DNA of 64,000 bases. Origin: Amycolatopsis mediterranei. Its GTDB lineage: Bacteria; Actinomycetota; Actinomycetes; Mycobacteriales; Pseudonocardiaceae. Location: contig NZ_CP100416.1 of assembly GCF_026017845.1 (NCBI RefSeq), positions 3,380,948-3,444,947 on the forward strand. The letters run 5' to 3'. Positions within the stretch are counted from its first letter, which is position 1, and the number at the start of each line of letters is the position of its first letter. The position numbers were made by a program, and so were the translations under genes. Below, piece by piece: positions 1-7,910 of this stretch. The notes under the pieces were generated by a model that saw only the letters and a program-made list of their open reading frames with translations, did no database searches and was not told the DNA's origin.

Positions 1-236
1 CCACTTCTCCACATCGTCCATCGTTGATCAACGATATCGCCTACCTTGCAACACGCCCAAACGAGATGCGGTCTTAGCCATGCCGGCGGCGGTGTCGGCC
101 GCGTTGGCGTTGGCAGGAAACGAATCCGCACCCACCGGCCGGACCACCCGGACCCGGGGATCCGTCCGGTGACAAGCGCGGTGTCCGCGGGACCCACCGG
201 TCGACCACGGCCTACCCCATGGCCCCCAGCGTGGCC
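1..236. other. Left-edge intergenic region
   Basis: I see no convincing gene in the first 236 bases. The only clear structure is a perfect 16-bp palindrome at 20-35, listed separately. The reading frames that cross this stretch are short, rich in Pro, Arg and Gly, and show no domain. The region probably holds the promoter of a gene lying to the left of the window, together with the downstream region of the minus-strand gene that ends at 237. Confidence 0.5.
20..35. promoter_or_regulatory. Perfect 16-bp palindrome, candidate GntR-type operator
   Basis: The sequence ATCGTTGATCAACGAT equals its own reverse complement. The core GTTGATCAAC resembles operators of FCD-type GntR regulators, whose half-sites are usually of the form TNGT/ACNA. 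It is the most AT-rich spot in its surroundings. The regulated gene would lie beyond the left edge. Assignment to a regulator family is inference. Confidence 0.45.
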
Positions 237-677
237 TCAACCGCGGCCGGCGGGCCTGCCCTCCGGCACCATCGCCAGCAACCGCTCGTGGTCGCCCGCC
301 TCGCGCAGAACCGGGGCCTCCAGCGTGCCCGCGTCCGGGTCGCCCGCGCGGACCGCCGCCAGGAAGCGGACCACCGCGCGGGGGTCCGGCAGGACTTCGC
401 CCCCCAGGTAGGCCAGGACCGTCGCCGCCTCGCCGGTGGCGTCTTCGATCGCCGCCGCCCAGCCGTGGACTTCGTCCCAGACCAGGGCCAGGTCGTGGCC
501 GGGGAAGCGGGACAAGCGCCAGTCGAGGGCGATGTAGGCCGCCGCGGGGGTTCCCGCGTCGAGCGTGCAGGACTCCCAGCCCACCCCCACGGCCCGGGCC
601 ACCGCTCCCACGTACCCCCGCAACCGTCGCTCGAACGAGAACTCCGTGTCGCGCCCGAAGTCGATCAGAATGCTCAA
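237..677 (-). CDS. DUF6292-type small conserved protein, copy A
   Basis: A protein of 146 residues with no known function. It shares with the divergent gene at 879-1316 a run of motifs in the same order: G-x-ESCTLD, AY-x-ALD-RL, P-D-x-ALxWDE, GWAAAIE, VLxYLGG and a closing RF. This matches the family I know as DUF6292 from Pseudonocardiaceae. A TTG start at 677 is chosen because homology with the paralogue begins there and a purine-rich GGGGAAAG lies just upstream; reading further upstream gives Pro/Arg-rich sequence without similarity. There is no signal peptide or membrane segment. The family name is from memory and the function is unknown. Confidence 0.65.
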   Translation of the reverse strand: MSILIDFGRDTEFSFERRLRGYVGAVARAVGVGWESCTLDAGTPAAAYIALDWRLSRFPGHDLALVWDEVHGWAAAIEDATGEAATVLAYLGGEVLPDPRAVVRFLAAVRAGDPDAGTLEAPVLREAGDHERLLAMVPEGRPAGRG

Positions 678-878
678 CGCCGCCTCGCTTTCCCCGTCGC
701 GCCGCGGGATCCTCCGCGGTCGCCCGATCGGGTACCCCGGTGTCGTGTCGATCAATCCCGGCGAACCAGGCAGCACATGTCGTCTATCCGGCGACAATCT
801 CCTTGTCATCGTTCTGATGACATGTTAGAACCGGAGTACCCGAAGAGAGAAGAGAGAAGAGAAAGGCGATCCACCTCC

Positions 879-1316
879 GTGACCGCATCGATCGAACTCC
901 CGACCGGTTACCAGCACCCCGCCGTCCCCGCGCTCCTCGGCTACCTCCGCGACGTCACCGCCGAGCTCGGGATCGGCCTCGAGTCCTGCACCCTCGACCA
1001 CGACAGCCCCGTCTCCGCCTACGTCGCCCTCGACACCCGGCTGCCGCACTACCCCGACCGTGACGTCGCCCTGCTGTGGGACGAGGAACGCGGCTGGGCG
1101 GCGGCGATCGAGACGCACTCCGGCGAGGACCTGATCGTCCTGCGCTACCTGGGCGGCCCCACCGTCGCGCCGCCGCCGCGCCGGGTCGCGCGGTTCGTCA
1201 CCGCCCTGCACGAAGACGACCACACTGTGGGACGGCCCGACCCGGTGCCCCTCCGGACCGCGGGCGACGCCGCCGCGCTCGCCGCGCTGCTGCGCCGGCC
1301 TGGCGTGGCCCGATGA
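879..1316 (+). CDS. DUF6292-type small conserved protein, copy B
   Basis: A protein of 145 residues and clear paralogue of the minus-strand gene at 237-677, with the same motif order (ESCTLD, AYVALDTRL, ALLWDEERGWAAAIE, YLGG, RVARFV). A GTG start at 879 is preceded by a purine-rich stretch containing AAGG at 863-866. The gene ends in an ATGA overlap with the DivIVA-like gene, so the two are likely translationally coupled, which ties this family to a cell-pole or envelope-type scaffold. It looks cytoplasmic. The divergent arrangement with copy A suggests an old duplication by inversion. Confidence 0.65.
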   Translation: MTASIELPTGYQHPAVPALLGYLRDVTAELGIGLESCTLDHDSPVSAYVALDTRLPHYPDRDVALLWDEERGWAAAIETHSGEDLIVLRYLGGPTVAPPPRRVARFVTALHEDDHTVGRPDPVPLRTAGDAAALAALLRRPGVAR

Positions 1317-1852
1317 CGGCGCCGCTGCCCCTGCCCGAGAGCTTCGCGCTGACGTTCCGCGGCTACGACCGCGAGCAGGTCGACGAGCGGATCGACGAGC
1401 TCCTCGCCGAAATCCGCCTGCTCACCACCGACCGCGACGCGGCCGTCGCCGAGGCCGGGCACCTCGCGCGGCAGCTCGAACGGGCCCGTGCCGACCACGC
1501 CGAGCTCAGCGCCCGCACCGACCGGCTGTGCCGCACGCCCGCCGACCCGGCCGCGGTCGGCGACCGCGTCCGGCACCTGCTCGACCTGGCGCACGCCGAA
1601 GCCGACGGGATCGTCGCGACGGCCCGGGAGCGCGCCGCCGCGATCGTCCGGGAAGCGGAGGAAGCCGCGGAGCAGCGCACCGCGGACGCCCGCGCCCGGG
1701 CTTACCGGATCGTCGACGACGCCCGGCGCCGCGCCGACCGGCTGGCCGCGATCGAGCGGCGCACCGCCGATCGGCTGCGGCAGCTCGACGCCTTCCTCGC
1801 CGACGCGGAATCGCTCCTGGACGGGCAGACCCCGCTGCGCGCCGTCGCCTGA
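1313..1852 (+). CDS. DivIVA domain-containing coiled-coil protein
   Basis: A protein of 179 residues. The N-terminus (about residues 8-40) carries the DivIVA-type signature F-x-L-TFRGYDREQVDERIDELLAEI. Long heptad-rich stretches follow (about 40-70 and 85-170), dominated by Ala, Glu and Arg as in ATP-synthase-b-like coiled coils. DivIVA family proteins bind curved membrane at poles or septa and recruit growth machinery. This copy is shorter than Wag31/DivIVA and is more likely an accessory DivIVA-domain protein. The ATG at 1313 overlaps the stop of the upstream DUF6292 gene by 4 bp. Confidence 0.75.
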   Translation: MTAPLPLPESFALTFRGYDREQVDERIDELLAEIRLLTTDRDAAVAEAGHLARQLERARADHAELSARTDRLCRTPADPAAVGDRVRHLLDLAHAEADGIVATARERAAAIVREAEEAAEQRTADARARAYRIVDDARRRADRLAAIERRTADRLRQLDAFLADAESLLDGQTPLRAVA

Positions 1853-1952
1853 CCGGCCGCGGTTGACCCGTTTCACCGGTTCGCAAGACGGGATTGCGGT
1901 ATTCCGGTGCTCGACGAGCCACCCGGGCCCGCGGTGAGGCAGGATCAGGGGT

Positions 1953-3359
1953 GTGACCATCGATCAGGCCGGGGTGCCCGAGGCCCGTCCGGGCCCGGCA
2001 TTCCCGGAGCACGAAGCCCGCGTGGACGCCCTGAGACAGCAGCTCAGCGCGATCAGCGGCGAAACCACGATCCGCCTGGCGAAACGGACGTCGAACCTGT
2101 TCCGCTCCCGCACCGCGGCGAACCACCCCGGGCTCGACGTTTCGGGGTTCAGCCACGTCCTGCGCGTCGACCCGGAGGCCCGTACCGCCGACGTCGAGGG
2201 CATGGTCACCTACGAGCAGCTCGTCGACGCCACGCTGCCGCACGGCTTGATGCCGCTGGTCGTGCCGCAGCTGAAGACGATCACCCTCGGCGGCGCGGTG
2301 ACCGGGCTCGGCATCGAGTCCTCGTCGTTCCGCAACGGCATGCCGCACGAATCGGTGCTGGAGCTCGAGGTGCTCACCGGCGACGGCCGGATCGTCGTCG
2401 CCACGCCGGACAATGAGCACCGCGCCCTCTTCCACGGCTTCCCCAACTCCTACGGCACCCTCGGCTACGCGCTGCGGCTGCGGATCCTCCTGGAGCCGGT
2501 GAAGCCGTTCGTGCGGCTGCGGCACGTCCGCCACCACGACCGCGGGAAGTTCTTCGAGGCGCTGGGCGAGATCTGCGCGAAGAGCGAACACGAGGGCGAG
2601 CACGTCGATTTCGTCGACGGCACCGTCTTCGGCCCGGACGAGCTGTACCTGACGCTCGGGACGTTCACCGACACCGCGCCCACCACGAGCGACTACACCT
2701 GGCTCGACATCTACTACCGCTCGATCCAGCGCCGCGAGACCGACCATCTCACCATCCGGGACTACCTCTGGCGCTGGGACACCGACTGGTTCTGGTGCTC
2801 GCGGGCGTTCGGCGTCCAGCACCGGCTGCCCCGGCTGCTGCTCGGCCGCCGGTTCCTGCGGTCGTCGGTGTACTGGAAGGCCGTCGCGCTCGACCGCCGG
2901 TTCCGGATCGCCGAGCGGCTGCTGAAACTCCGGCGGCTGCCGCCGGAAGAGACGATCGTGCAGGACATCGAGGTGCCGGTCGGCCGCGCCGCGGAGTTCC
3001 TCGAGTTCTTCGAGCGGGAGATCCCGATCAGCCCGGTCTGGATCTGCCCGCTGCGCCAGCGGCCCGGCGGCGTCCGCTGGCCGCTGTACGAATTGGACCC
3101 CGAAGAGCTGTACGTCAACTTCGGGTTCTGGTCGTCGGTGCCGCTGGACCCGGGTGAGCGCGACGGCGTGCACAACCGGATGGTCGAAGCCGAGGTCACC
3201 CGCCTCGGCGGCCACAAGTCGCTCTACTCGGACAGCTTCTACACCGAAGACGAGTTCTGGCGCCTCTACAACGGCGATGCCTACCGGGAGCTCAAGCGGG
3301 CCTACGACCCGGGCGAGCGCCTGCTCGGCCTCTACGAAAAATGCGTCCGCCGCCGGTGA
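1953..3359 (+). CDS. tmsA: FAD-binding reductase of 10-methyl fatty acid synthesis (TmsA/BfaA-like)
   Basis: A protein of 468 residues with an N-terminal FAD-binding type 4 (PCMH-like) domain containing HVLRVDPEARTADVEGMVTY and a glycine-rich GGAVTGLGIESSSF loop near residues 110-125, followed by a C-terminal DHCR24-like region. In actinobacteria such flavoproteins lie directly before a cyclopropane-synthase-like methyltransferase and reduce the 10-methylene lipid to 10-methylstearate (tuberculostearate). Here the methyltransferase starts 12 bp downstream, which supports that role. A GTG start at 1953 is chosen, with weak AGGATCAGGGG upstream. The protein is probably cytoplasmic or membrane-peripheral and uses NADPH. 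Distinguishing it from a sterol delta-24 reductase-like enzyme rests on the neighbour. Confidence 0.8.
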   Translation: MTIDQAGVPEARPGPAFPEHEARVDALRQQLSAISGETTIRLAKRTSNLFRSRTAANHPGLDVSGFSHVLRVDPEARTADVEGMVTYEQLVDATLPHGLMPLVVPQLKTITLGGAVTGLGIESSSFRNGMPHESVLELEVLTGDGRIVVATPDNEHRALFHGFPNSYGTLGYALRLRILLEPVKPFVRLRHVRHHDRGKFFEALGEICAKSEHEGEHVDFVDGTVFGPDELYLTLGTFTDTAPTTSDYTWLDIYYRSIQRRETDHLTIRDYLWRWDTDWFWCSRAFGVQHRLPRLLLGRRFLRSSVYWKAVALDRRFRIAERLLKLRRLPPEETIVQDIEVPVGRAAEFLEFFEREIPISPVWICPLRQRPGGVRWPLYELDPEELYVNFGFWSSVPLDPGERDGVHNRMVEAEVTRLGGHKSLYSDSFYTEDEFWRLYNGDAYRELKRAYDPGERLLGLYEKCVRRR

Positions 3360-3370
3360 AAGGAACGAAC

Positions 3371-4636
3371 GTGACCCAGGAAAACATCACCGTCGGCGCC
3401 GTCTTCGAGCGGCTGCTCGGGCCCCGCGCCGAGGTCTCGATCACCGCCTACGACGGCAGCCGAAGCGGCCCGGCCGACGCGGCGGTGGGCATCGAGGTGC
3501 GCTCGCCGCTGGCGCTGGACTACCTGATGTCCTCCCCCGGCGACCTCGGCCTGGCCCGCGCGTACGTGGCCGGTGCGCTGGACGTCAAGGGCGACCTCTA
3601 CACGGCGCTGCGCGCGCTGGCCACGCAGGTCGACCAGCTCACCCCGGCCGACCGGCTGTGGCTGCTGCGCAAGCTCGGCCCGCGCCACCTGCGGGTGGTC
3701 AAGCCGCCGGCCGAGGAGCACCCGAGCCGGTTCCGGCGCGGGATGACGGCGCTGCGGCACTCGAAGGCGCGTGACAGCGAGGCCATCGCCAGCCACTACG
3801 ACGTGTCCAACCGGTTCTACGAGCTGGTCCTCGGCCCGTCGATGGCCTACACGTGCGCGGTGTTCCCGCAGGAGGACGCCACGCTGGAGGAGGCGCAGGC
3901 GAACAAGTTCGACCTGGTCTGCCGGAAGCTCGGCCTCAAGCCGGGGATGCGGCTGCTCGACGTCGGCTGCGGCTGGGGCGGCATGGTCGCGCACGCCGTC
4001 CGCCACTACGGCGTCGAGGCCATCGGCGTCACCCTTTCGCGCGAGCAGGCCCAGTGGGCGCAGAAGAACATCGTCGCGCTCGGGATCGCCGACCGCGCCG
4101 AGATCCGGCACCTCGACTACCGGGACGTCACCGAGACCGGGTTCGACGCGATCTCCTCGATCGGCCTGACCGAGCACATCGGGGCCCGCAACGTGCCCGG
4201 GTACTTCCGCTTCCTGGCCGAAAAGCTCAAGCCGCACGGACGCCTGCTCAACCACTGCATCACCAACCCGGACACCAGCGTCGCGCACCGCTCGCGCGGG
4301 TTCATCGACCGCTACGTCTTCCCGGACGGCGAGCTCGAAGCACCCGGCGAGCTGATGACCGCCATGCACGACGCCGGGCTGGAGGTGCGGCACTCGGAGA
4401 ACTTCCGCGAGCACTACGCGAAGACCCTGGCCGGGTGGTGCGCCAACCTCGACGAACACTGGGACGAAGCGGTCGCCGAGGCCGGTGCCGGGCGCAGCCG
4501 GGTGTGGGCGCTCTACCTGGCGGCCTGCCGGCTGGCCTTCGAACGCCGCGAGATCGAACTGCACCACATCCTGGGCGTCCGGACCGACAGCGAGGGCGGG
4601 ATGAGCATGCCGCTGCGACCCGATTGGGGAGTTTGA
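3371..4636 (+). CDS. tmsB: SAM-dependent fatty acid methyltransferase (TmsB/BfaB/UfaA1-like)
   Basis: A protein of 421 residues of the cyclopropane-fatty-acyl-phospholipid synthase family. The SAM-binding motif [10 protein letters not shown] lies near residues 196-205 and is followed by [13 protein letters not shown]. The approach [25 protein letters not shown] is typical of the family. The enzyme would add a methylene to the double bond of oleoyl lipids at C10, and the adjacent flavoprotein would reduce it to 10-methyl. A GTG start at 3371 has AAAGGA nearby, overlapping the stop of the previous gene. A plain cyclopropane synthase is the alternative; the coupling to the FAD reductase favours 10-methyl synthesis. 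Confidence 0.82.
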   Translation: MTQENITVGAVFERLLGPRAEVSITAYDGSRSGPADAAVGIEVRSPLALDYLMSSPGDLGLARAYVAGALDVKGDLYTALRALATQVDQLTPADRLWLLRKLGPRHLRVVKPPAEEHPSRFRRGMTALRHSKARDSEAIASHYDVSNRFYELVLGPSMAYTCAVFPQEDATLEEAQANKFDLVCRKLGLKPGMRLLDVGCGWGGMVAHAVRHYGVEAIGVTLSREQAQWAQKNIVALGIADRAEIRHLDYRDVTETGFDAISSIGLTEHIGARNVPGYFRFLAEKLKPHGRLLNHCITNPDTSVAHRSRGFIDRYVFPDGELEAPGELMTAMHDAGLEVRHSENFREHYAKTLAGWCANLDEHWDEAVAEAGAGRSRVWALYLAACRLAFERREIELHHILGVRTDSEGGMSMPLRPDWGV

Positions 4637-4649
4637 CCACCGGGGGTGG
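4637..4649 (+). terminator. Small hairpin after the tmsAB pair
   Basis: CCACC-GGG-GGTGG directly follows the methyltransferase stop. It is a short 5-bp stem without a T-run, so it could be a weak terminator or a 3'-end stabiliser. Confidence 0.35.
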
Positions 4650-4736
4650 CCTCCGCGCTCCGGCAATGGAAGAATGACCTCGAGACCGGGTGTCCGAACG
4701 GGGCGTCCAGGCTCACTACAAAGAGTAGGTATTGGT

Positions 4737-4940
4737 ATGGCTCAGGGCAGTGTCAAGTGGTTCAACGGCGAAAAGGGCTTCGGCTTCATCGCGCAGGACG
4801 GCGGGGGTCCGGACGTGTTCGTCCACTACTCCGAGATCCAGGGCAGCGGCTTCAAGTCGCTTGACGAGGGTCAGCGCGTGGAGTTCGAAATCGGCCAGGG
4901 CCAGAAGGGCCCGCAGGCCCAGCGCGTCAGCGTCATCTGA
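4737..4940 (+). CDS. cspA: Cold-shock domain protein (CspA family)
   Basis: A protein of 67 residues, the normal size for a single cold-shock domain. RNP1 (KGFGFI) and RNP2 (VFVHYS) are both present, and the start [14 protein letters not shown] is typical. It would bind single-stranded RNA or DNA and act as an RNA chaperone in the cytoplasm. An ATG at 4737 is used; AGAGTAGG lies upstream. It stands alone, flanked by hairpins, between the fatty acid methylation pair and the desaturase, two functions also linked to membrane fluidity. Confidence 0.95.
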   Translation: MAQGSVKWFNGEKGFGFIAQDGGGPDVFVHYSEIQGSGFKSLDEGQRVEFEIGQGQKGPQAQRVSVI

Positions 4941-4956
4941 GCCACGAGGCATCCTG

Positions 4957-4989
4957 AAGGCCCTCGCCCCGACCAGGGGCGGGGGCCTT
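4957..4989 (+). terminator. Rho-independent-like terminator of cspA
   Basis: A 14-bp stem of AAGGCCCTCGCCCC with its complement (one G-U pair) around the 5-base loop GACCA, beginning 17 bases after the csp stop and ending in CCTTA. This is a strong GC hairpin typical of actinobacterial termination. Confidence 0.8.
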
Positions 4990-5269
4990 ACTCGTCGGCC
5001 GGCCACCCGGTGTCGCGGCCTCGCCGCCGCCGGCCACACTGCGCGTTCACAACGATCCGGTAACCTGGGCGGAGGCGAGAGCACCTCGTACGCCGGCGTC
5101 CCGCCGGCCGCACTCCCGCCTCGTGGCCCCCGAGGCAGATCACCGGCAGGAGCGGTGACGCGCCCGGCCACCCGCAGACCGTTGACTGTTGACCGCCGGG
5201 TGTTCCCGCTCCCCGGCCTCCCGCCCGGACCCGGTTCCGGTGCGGTGCTGAATTCGAATCGAGTAGTGC

Positions 5270-6202
5270 ATGACCGCCTCCGTGAAGGCTGCCCCGCCGG
5301 CCCCGAAACCGGTGCTCTCGGGCAAGCAGACGATCCCCGAGCTCATCACCATCCGCACGTTCCTGCTGGTCCCGTTCCTGGCGCTGGCCGTCGCCGTCCC
5401 GGTGTTCTGGGGCTGGGGCGTCAGCTGGCTGGACCTCACGATCGGCGGCGCGTTCTTCGTGGTCTCGACCCTCGGGGTCACCGTCGGCTACCACCGGTAC
5501 TTCACCCACGGCTCGTTCCGCGCGAAGCGGGCCCTGCGGATCGCGCTGGCCGTCGCCGGCGGCCTCGCCGCACAGGGCCCGGTGATCGGCTGGGTCGCCG
5601 ACCACCGACGGCACCACGCCTTTTCCGACCGCGAGGGCGACCCGCACTCGCCGTGGCTGTTCGGGACGTCCCCGGTGGCGCTGGCCCGCGGCTTCTGGCA
5701 CGCGCACATGGGCTGGCTCTTCGGCCGCGACAAGACCAACGTCGACCGGTTCGCCCCGGACCTGGCCGCCGACCGCGACCTGCGCGTCGTCGACCGGCTC
5801 TTCCCGGTGTGGGTGGTGGTGAGCCTGCTGCTCCCGCCGCTGCTCGGCGGCCTGATCACGCTGTCGTGGTGGGGCGCGCTGACCGCGTTCCTCTGGGCCG
5901 GCCTGGCCCGGATCTCCTTCCAGCACCACGTGACGTGGTCGGTGAACTCGATCTGCCACATGATCGGCGAACGCCCGTTCACCAGCCGCGACCGCTCGGC
6001 GAACTTCTGGCCGCTGGCCATCCTGTCGATGGGCGAGTCCTGGCACAACACCCACCACGCGGACCCGACCTCGGCCCGCCACGGCGCGCAGCGCGGGCAG
6101 ATCGACATCTCGGCGCGGGTGATCTGGGCGTTCGAGAAGCTCGGCTGGGCGTGGAACGTCCGCTGGCCGACGGCGAAGCGGCTGGCCGCACTGGCCCGCT
6201 GA
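5270..6202 (+). CDS. Acyl-CoA/acyl-lipid delta-9-type fatty acid desaturase
   Basis: A protein of 310 residues, an integral-membrane di-iron desaturase. The three histidine boxes are all visible: HRYFTH (about residue 83), HRRHH (about 120) and HNTHH (about 262). Hydrophobic segments at about 28-50, 52-72, 90-112 and 182-225 fit the usual four-helix layout. It would introduce a cis double bond into stearoyl or palmitoyl chains using oxygen and ferredoxin- or flavin-derived electrons. The product oleate is the substrate for the 10-methylation pair upstream. An ATG at 5270 is used without a clear ribosome site. The 280 bases before it probably hold its own promoter. Confidence 0.88.
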   Translation: MTASVKAAPPAPKPVLSGKQTIPELITIRTFLLVPFLALAVAVPVFWGWGVSWLDLTIGGAFFVVSTLGVTVGYHRYFTHGSFRAKRALRIALAVAGGLAAQGPVIGWVADHRRHHAFSDREGDPHSPWLFGTSPVALARGFWHAHMGWLFGRDKTNVDRFAPDLAADRDLRVVDRLFPVWVVVSLLLPPLLGGLITLSWWGALTAFLWAGLARISFQHHVTWSVNSICHMIGERPFTSRDRSANFWPLAILSMGESWHNTHHADPTSARHGAQRGQIDISARVIWAFEKLGWAWNVRWPTAKRLAALAR

Positions 6203-6281
6203 CGACCGTGCCGATGATCAGCGGACCGATAGCGGGCCGAAAGTCCTTGCCGCAGGGCCCGGGTCCGGTGATCTTGGAGCG

Positions 6282-6824
6282 ATGGACACGGTCGCGCTGA
6301 CCTTCGACGACGGCCCGTACCCCGAGACGACGCCGGCGCTGCTGTCCGCGCTCGAGGGCACGCGCGCGACGTTCTTCCTGTGGGGCGAGCACGCCGCGGC
6401 GCACCCGGACCTGGTCCGGGCGATCGCCGCGGCGGGCCACGCGATCGGCAACCACACGTGGACCCACCCGCACCTGACCACGCTGCCGGAGGCCGCCCGC
6501 GACCAGGAGATCCGGCGCACGCAGGACCTCCTGACCCGGCTGACCGGGCTCCGGCCGGTCCTGTTCCGGCCGCCCTACGGCGACACGGACGCCTCGGTCG
6601 GCCGGCTGCTGGCGGCACACGGGCTCACCGAGGTGCTGTGGAGCGTCGACACCCGCGACTGGGCGGGCTGTTCCGCGGACGAGATCGTCGCCGCGGCCAG
6701 GAAGGTGCAGCCGGGCGGCGTCGTGCTGATGCACGAAGGCCGCCCGGCCACCCTCGATGCGGTCCCCCGCATCCTCGCCGCGCTCACCGTGCGCGGACTG
6801 CGTCCCGGCCCGGTCAGGGGTTGA
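6282..6824 (+). CDS. Polysaccharide deacetylase (NodB domain, CE4)
   Basis: A protein of 180 residues that is essentially a bare NodB domain. The motifs appear in order: TFDDGP at the N-terminus (metal and base Asp), HTWTHPHL (metal His pair), RPPYGD, DTRDW and LMHE. The family removes N- or O-acetyl groups from chitin, peptidoglycan or xylan. No signal peptide is visible, so it may be cytosolic or have a mis-set start; GGAG sits only 2 bases before the chosen ATG. Its last 11 bases overlap the convergent xylanase gene, so an acetylxylan esterase role is possible but unproven. Confidence 0.8.
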   Translation: MDTVALTFDDGPYPETTPALLSALEGTRATFFLWGEHAAAHPDLVRAIAAAGHAIGNHTWTHPHLTTLPEAARDQEIRRTQDLLTRLTGLRPVLFRPPYGDTDASVGRLLAAHGLTEVLWSVDTRDWAGCSADEIVAAARKVQPGGVVLMHEGRPATLDAVPRILAALTVRGLRPGPVRG

Positions 6825-7830
6825 GGCGGAAGTACGCCGGCTTCGGGCGCAGGTTCTCGTCGAACAGGCAGGCCGCGCCTTCACCCGGGAAGACGTCCGG
6901 GACCCACGAGTGCCGGTCGGTGAAACCCCAGGTCGTGAACTCGACGCACTTGCGGACGGCGTGGCAGCCGTCCCACAGCTGACCGAAGTAGCTCGCCTGG
7001 GTGGCGAGCTTGGCCGCGTCCGGCGGGGTCGGGATCCGGACGTCCGCCTCGGTGACCGCGGTCTCCACGCCGATCCTGGCGAAGCGCGCCAGGTTCTCCC
7101 GGTACTGACCCGGGAAGCCGTACTGGATCGACAGGTGTCCCTGGATGCCGACGCCGCTGATCGGCACGCCCTGCCGCCGCAGCGTCTTCACCAGGTCGTA
7201 CACCGCGTCGCTCTTCGGGTTGATCCCTTCGATGTTGTAGTCGTTGAGGTAGAGCTTCGCCGCCGGGTCGGCCGCGTGCGCCCAGCGGAAGACGTCGGCG
7301 ACGAAGCCGTCGCCGAGCTTCTGCCGGAAGACCGTGTCGCGACGGGTGCCGTCCTCGTTGAAGATCTCGTTGACGACGTCCCAGGCGCGGATCTTTCCCT
7401 TGTACCGCTTGACTTCCGTGGTGATGTGGTCGTGCAGGACCCGGCGGAGCTCGTCGGCGGGCAGCGCGCCGACCCAGTCCGGGAGCTGGGAGTGCCAGAC
7501 CAGCGTGTGGCCGCGCACGGTCTTGTGGTGCGTCCGCGCGTACTCGACGATCGCGTCCGCGCCGGACCAGTCGTACTGGCCGCGCACGGCTTCGACCGTG
7601 CCCCACTTCATCTCGTTCTCCGGCGTCACGTTGTCGAATTCTCGCGTGAGCACCGCCCGGTAATCGGTTTCCGAAGCCAGGTACGCCGCGGCCACCGCGC
7701 TGCCGACGTAACGGTTCGTGGTGTATTGCAGCGGCACCGACGCCGATGCCGCAGGCGCCTGCCACACGGCAATACCCAGAGTGGCCGCAACCGCCATCAG
7801 GACATGTTTCTTAGGAATTCTTCCCGACAT
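6814..7830 (-). CDS. Secreted endo-1,4-beta-xylanase, GH10
   Basis: A protein of 338 residues. A signal peptide (RIPKKHVLMAVAATLGIAV..ASAS) is followed by a single GH10 barrel without a carbohydrate-binding module. Landmarks are ENEMKW, HTLVWHSQLP, DVVNEIF with the acid/base Glu and VTEADVRI with the nucleophile Glu, then TTWGFTDRHSW. It cleaves xylan backbones outside the cell. ATG at 7830 is preferred since GGAGG lies 6 bases upstream; a GTG at 7836 would add two residues. It diverges from a LacI-type gene across 80 bases holding a xylanase-type operator. Confidence 0.93.
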   Translation of the reverse strand: MSGRIPKKHVLMAVAATLGIAVWQAPAASASVPLQYTTNRYVGSAVAAAYLASETDYRAVLTREFDNVTPENEMKWGTVEAVRGQYDWSGADAIVEYARTHHKTVRGHTLVWHSQLPDWVGALPADELRRVLHDHITTEVKRYKGKIRAWDVVNEIFNEDGTRRDTVFRQKLGDGFVADVFRWAHAADPAAKLYLNDYNIEGINPKSDAVYDLVKTLRRQGVPISGVGIQGHLSIQYGFPGQYRENLARFARIGVETAVTEADVRIPTPPDAAKLATQASYFGQLWDGCHAVRKCVEFTTWGFTDRHSWVPDVFPGEGAACLFDENLRPKPAYFRLNP

Positions 7831-7858
7831 CTTCACCCTCCGCGAGACAATGGTGCTC

Positions 7859-7869
7859 CGAAAGTTTCC
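7859..7869. promoter_or_regulatory. Candidate xylanase operator (CGAAACTTTCG-like)
   Basis: Read on the minus strand the site is GGAAACTTTCG, matching 10 of 11 positions of the palindrome CGAAACTTTCG reported upstream of Streptomyces xylanase genes. It lies between the divergent GH10 and LacI genes, 29-39 bases from the xylanase start, where a LacI-family repressor could block both promoters. The adjacent AACCGTTTCAAATCAGGTTTCG contains further TTTC half-sites. Confidence 0.6.
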
Positions 7870-7910
7870 AACCGTTTCAAATCAGGTTTCGATGACCTAG
7901 AATCTCCGTC

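Noticed and set aside
4990..5269. Small reading frames between cspA and the desaturase
   Set aside because: Pro/Arg-rich, no ribosome site, no similarity that I can recognise; more likely promoter and leader DNA.
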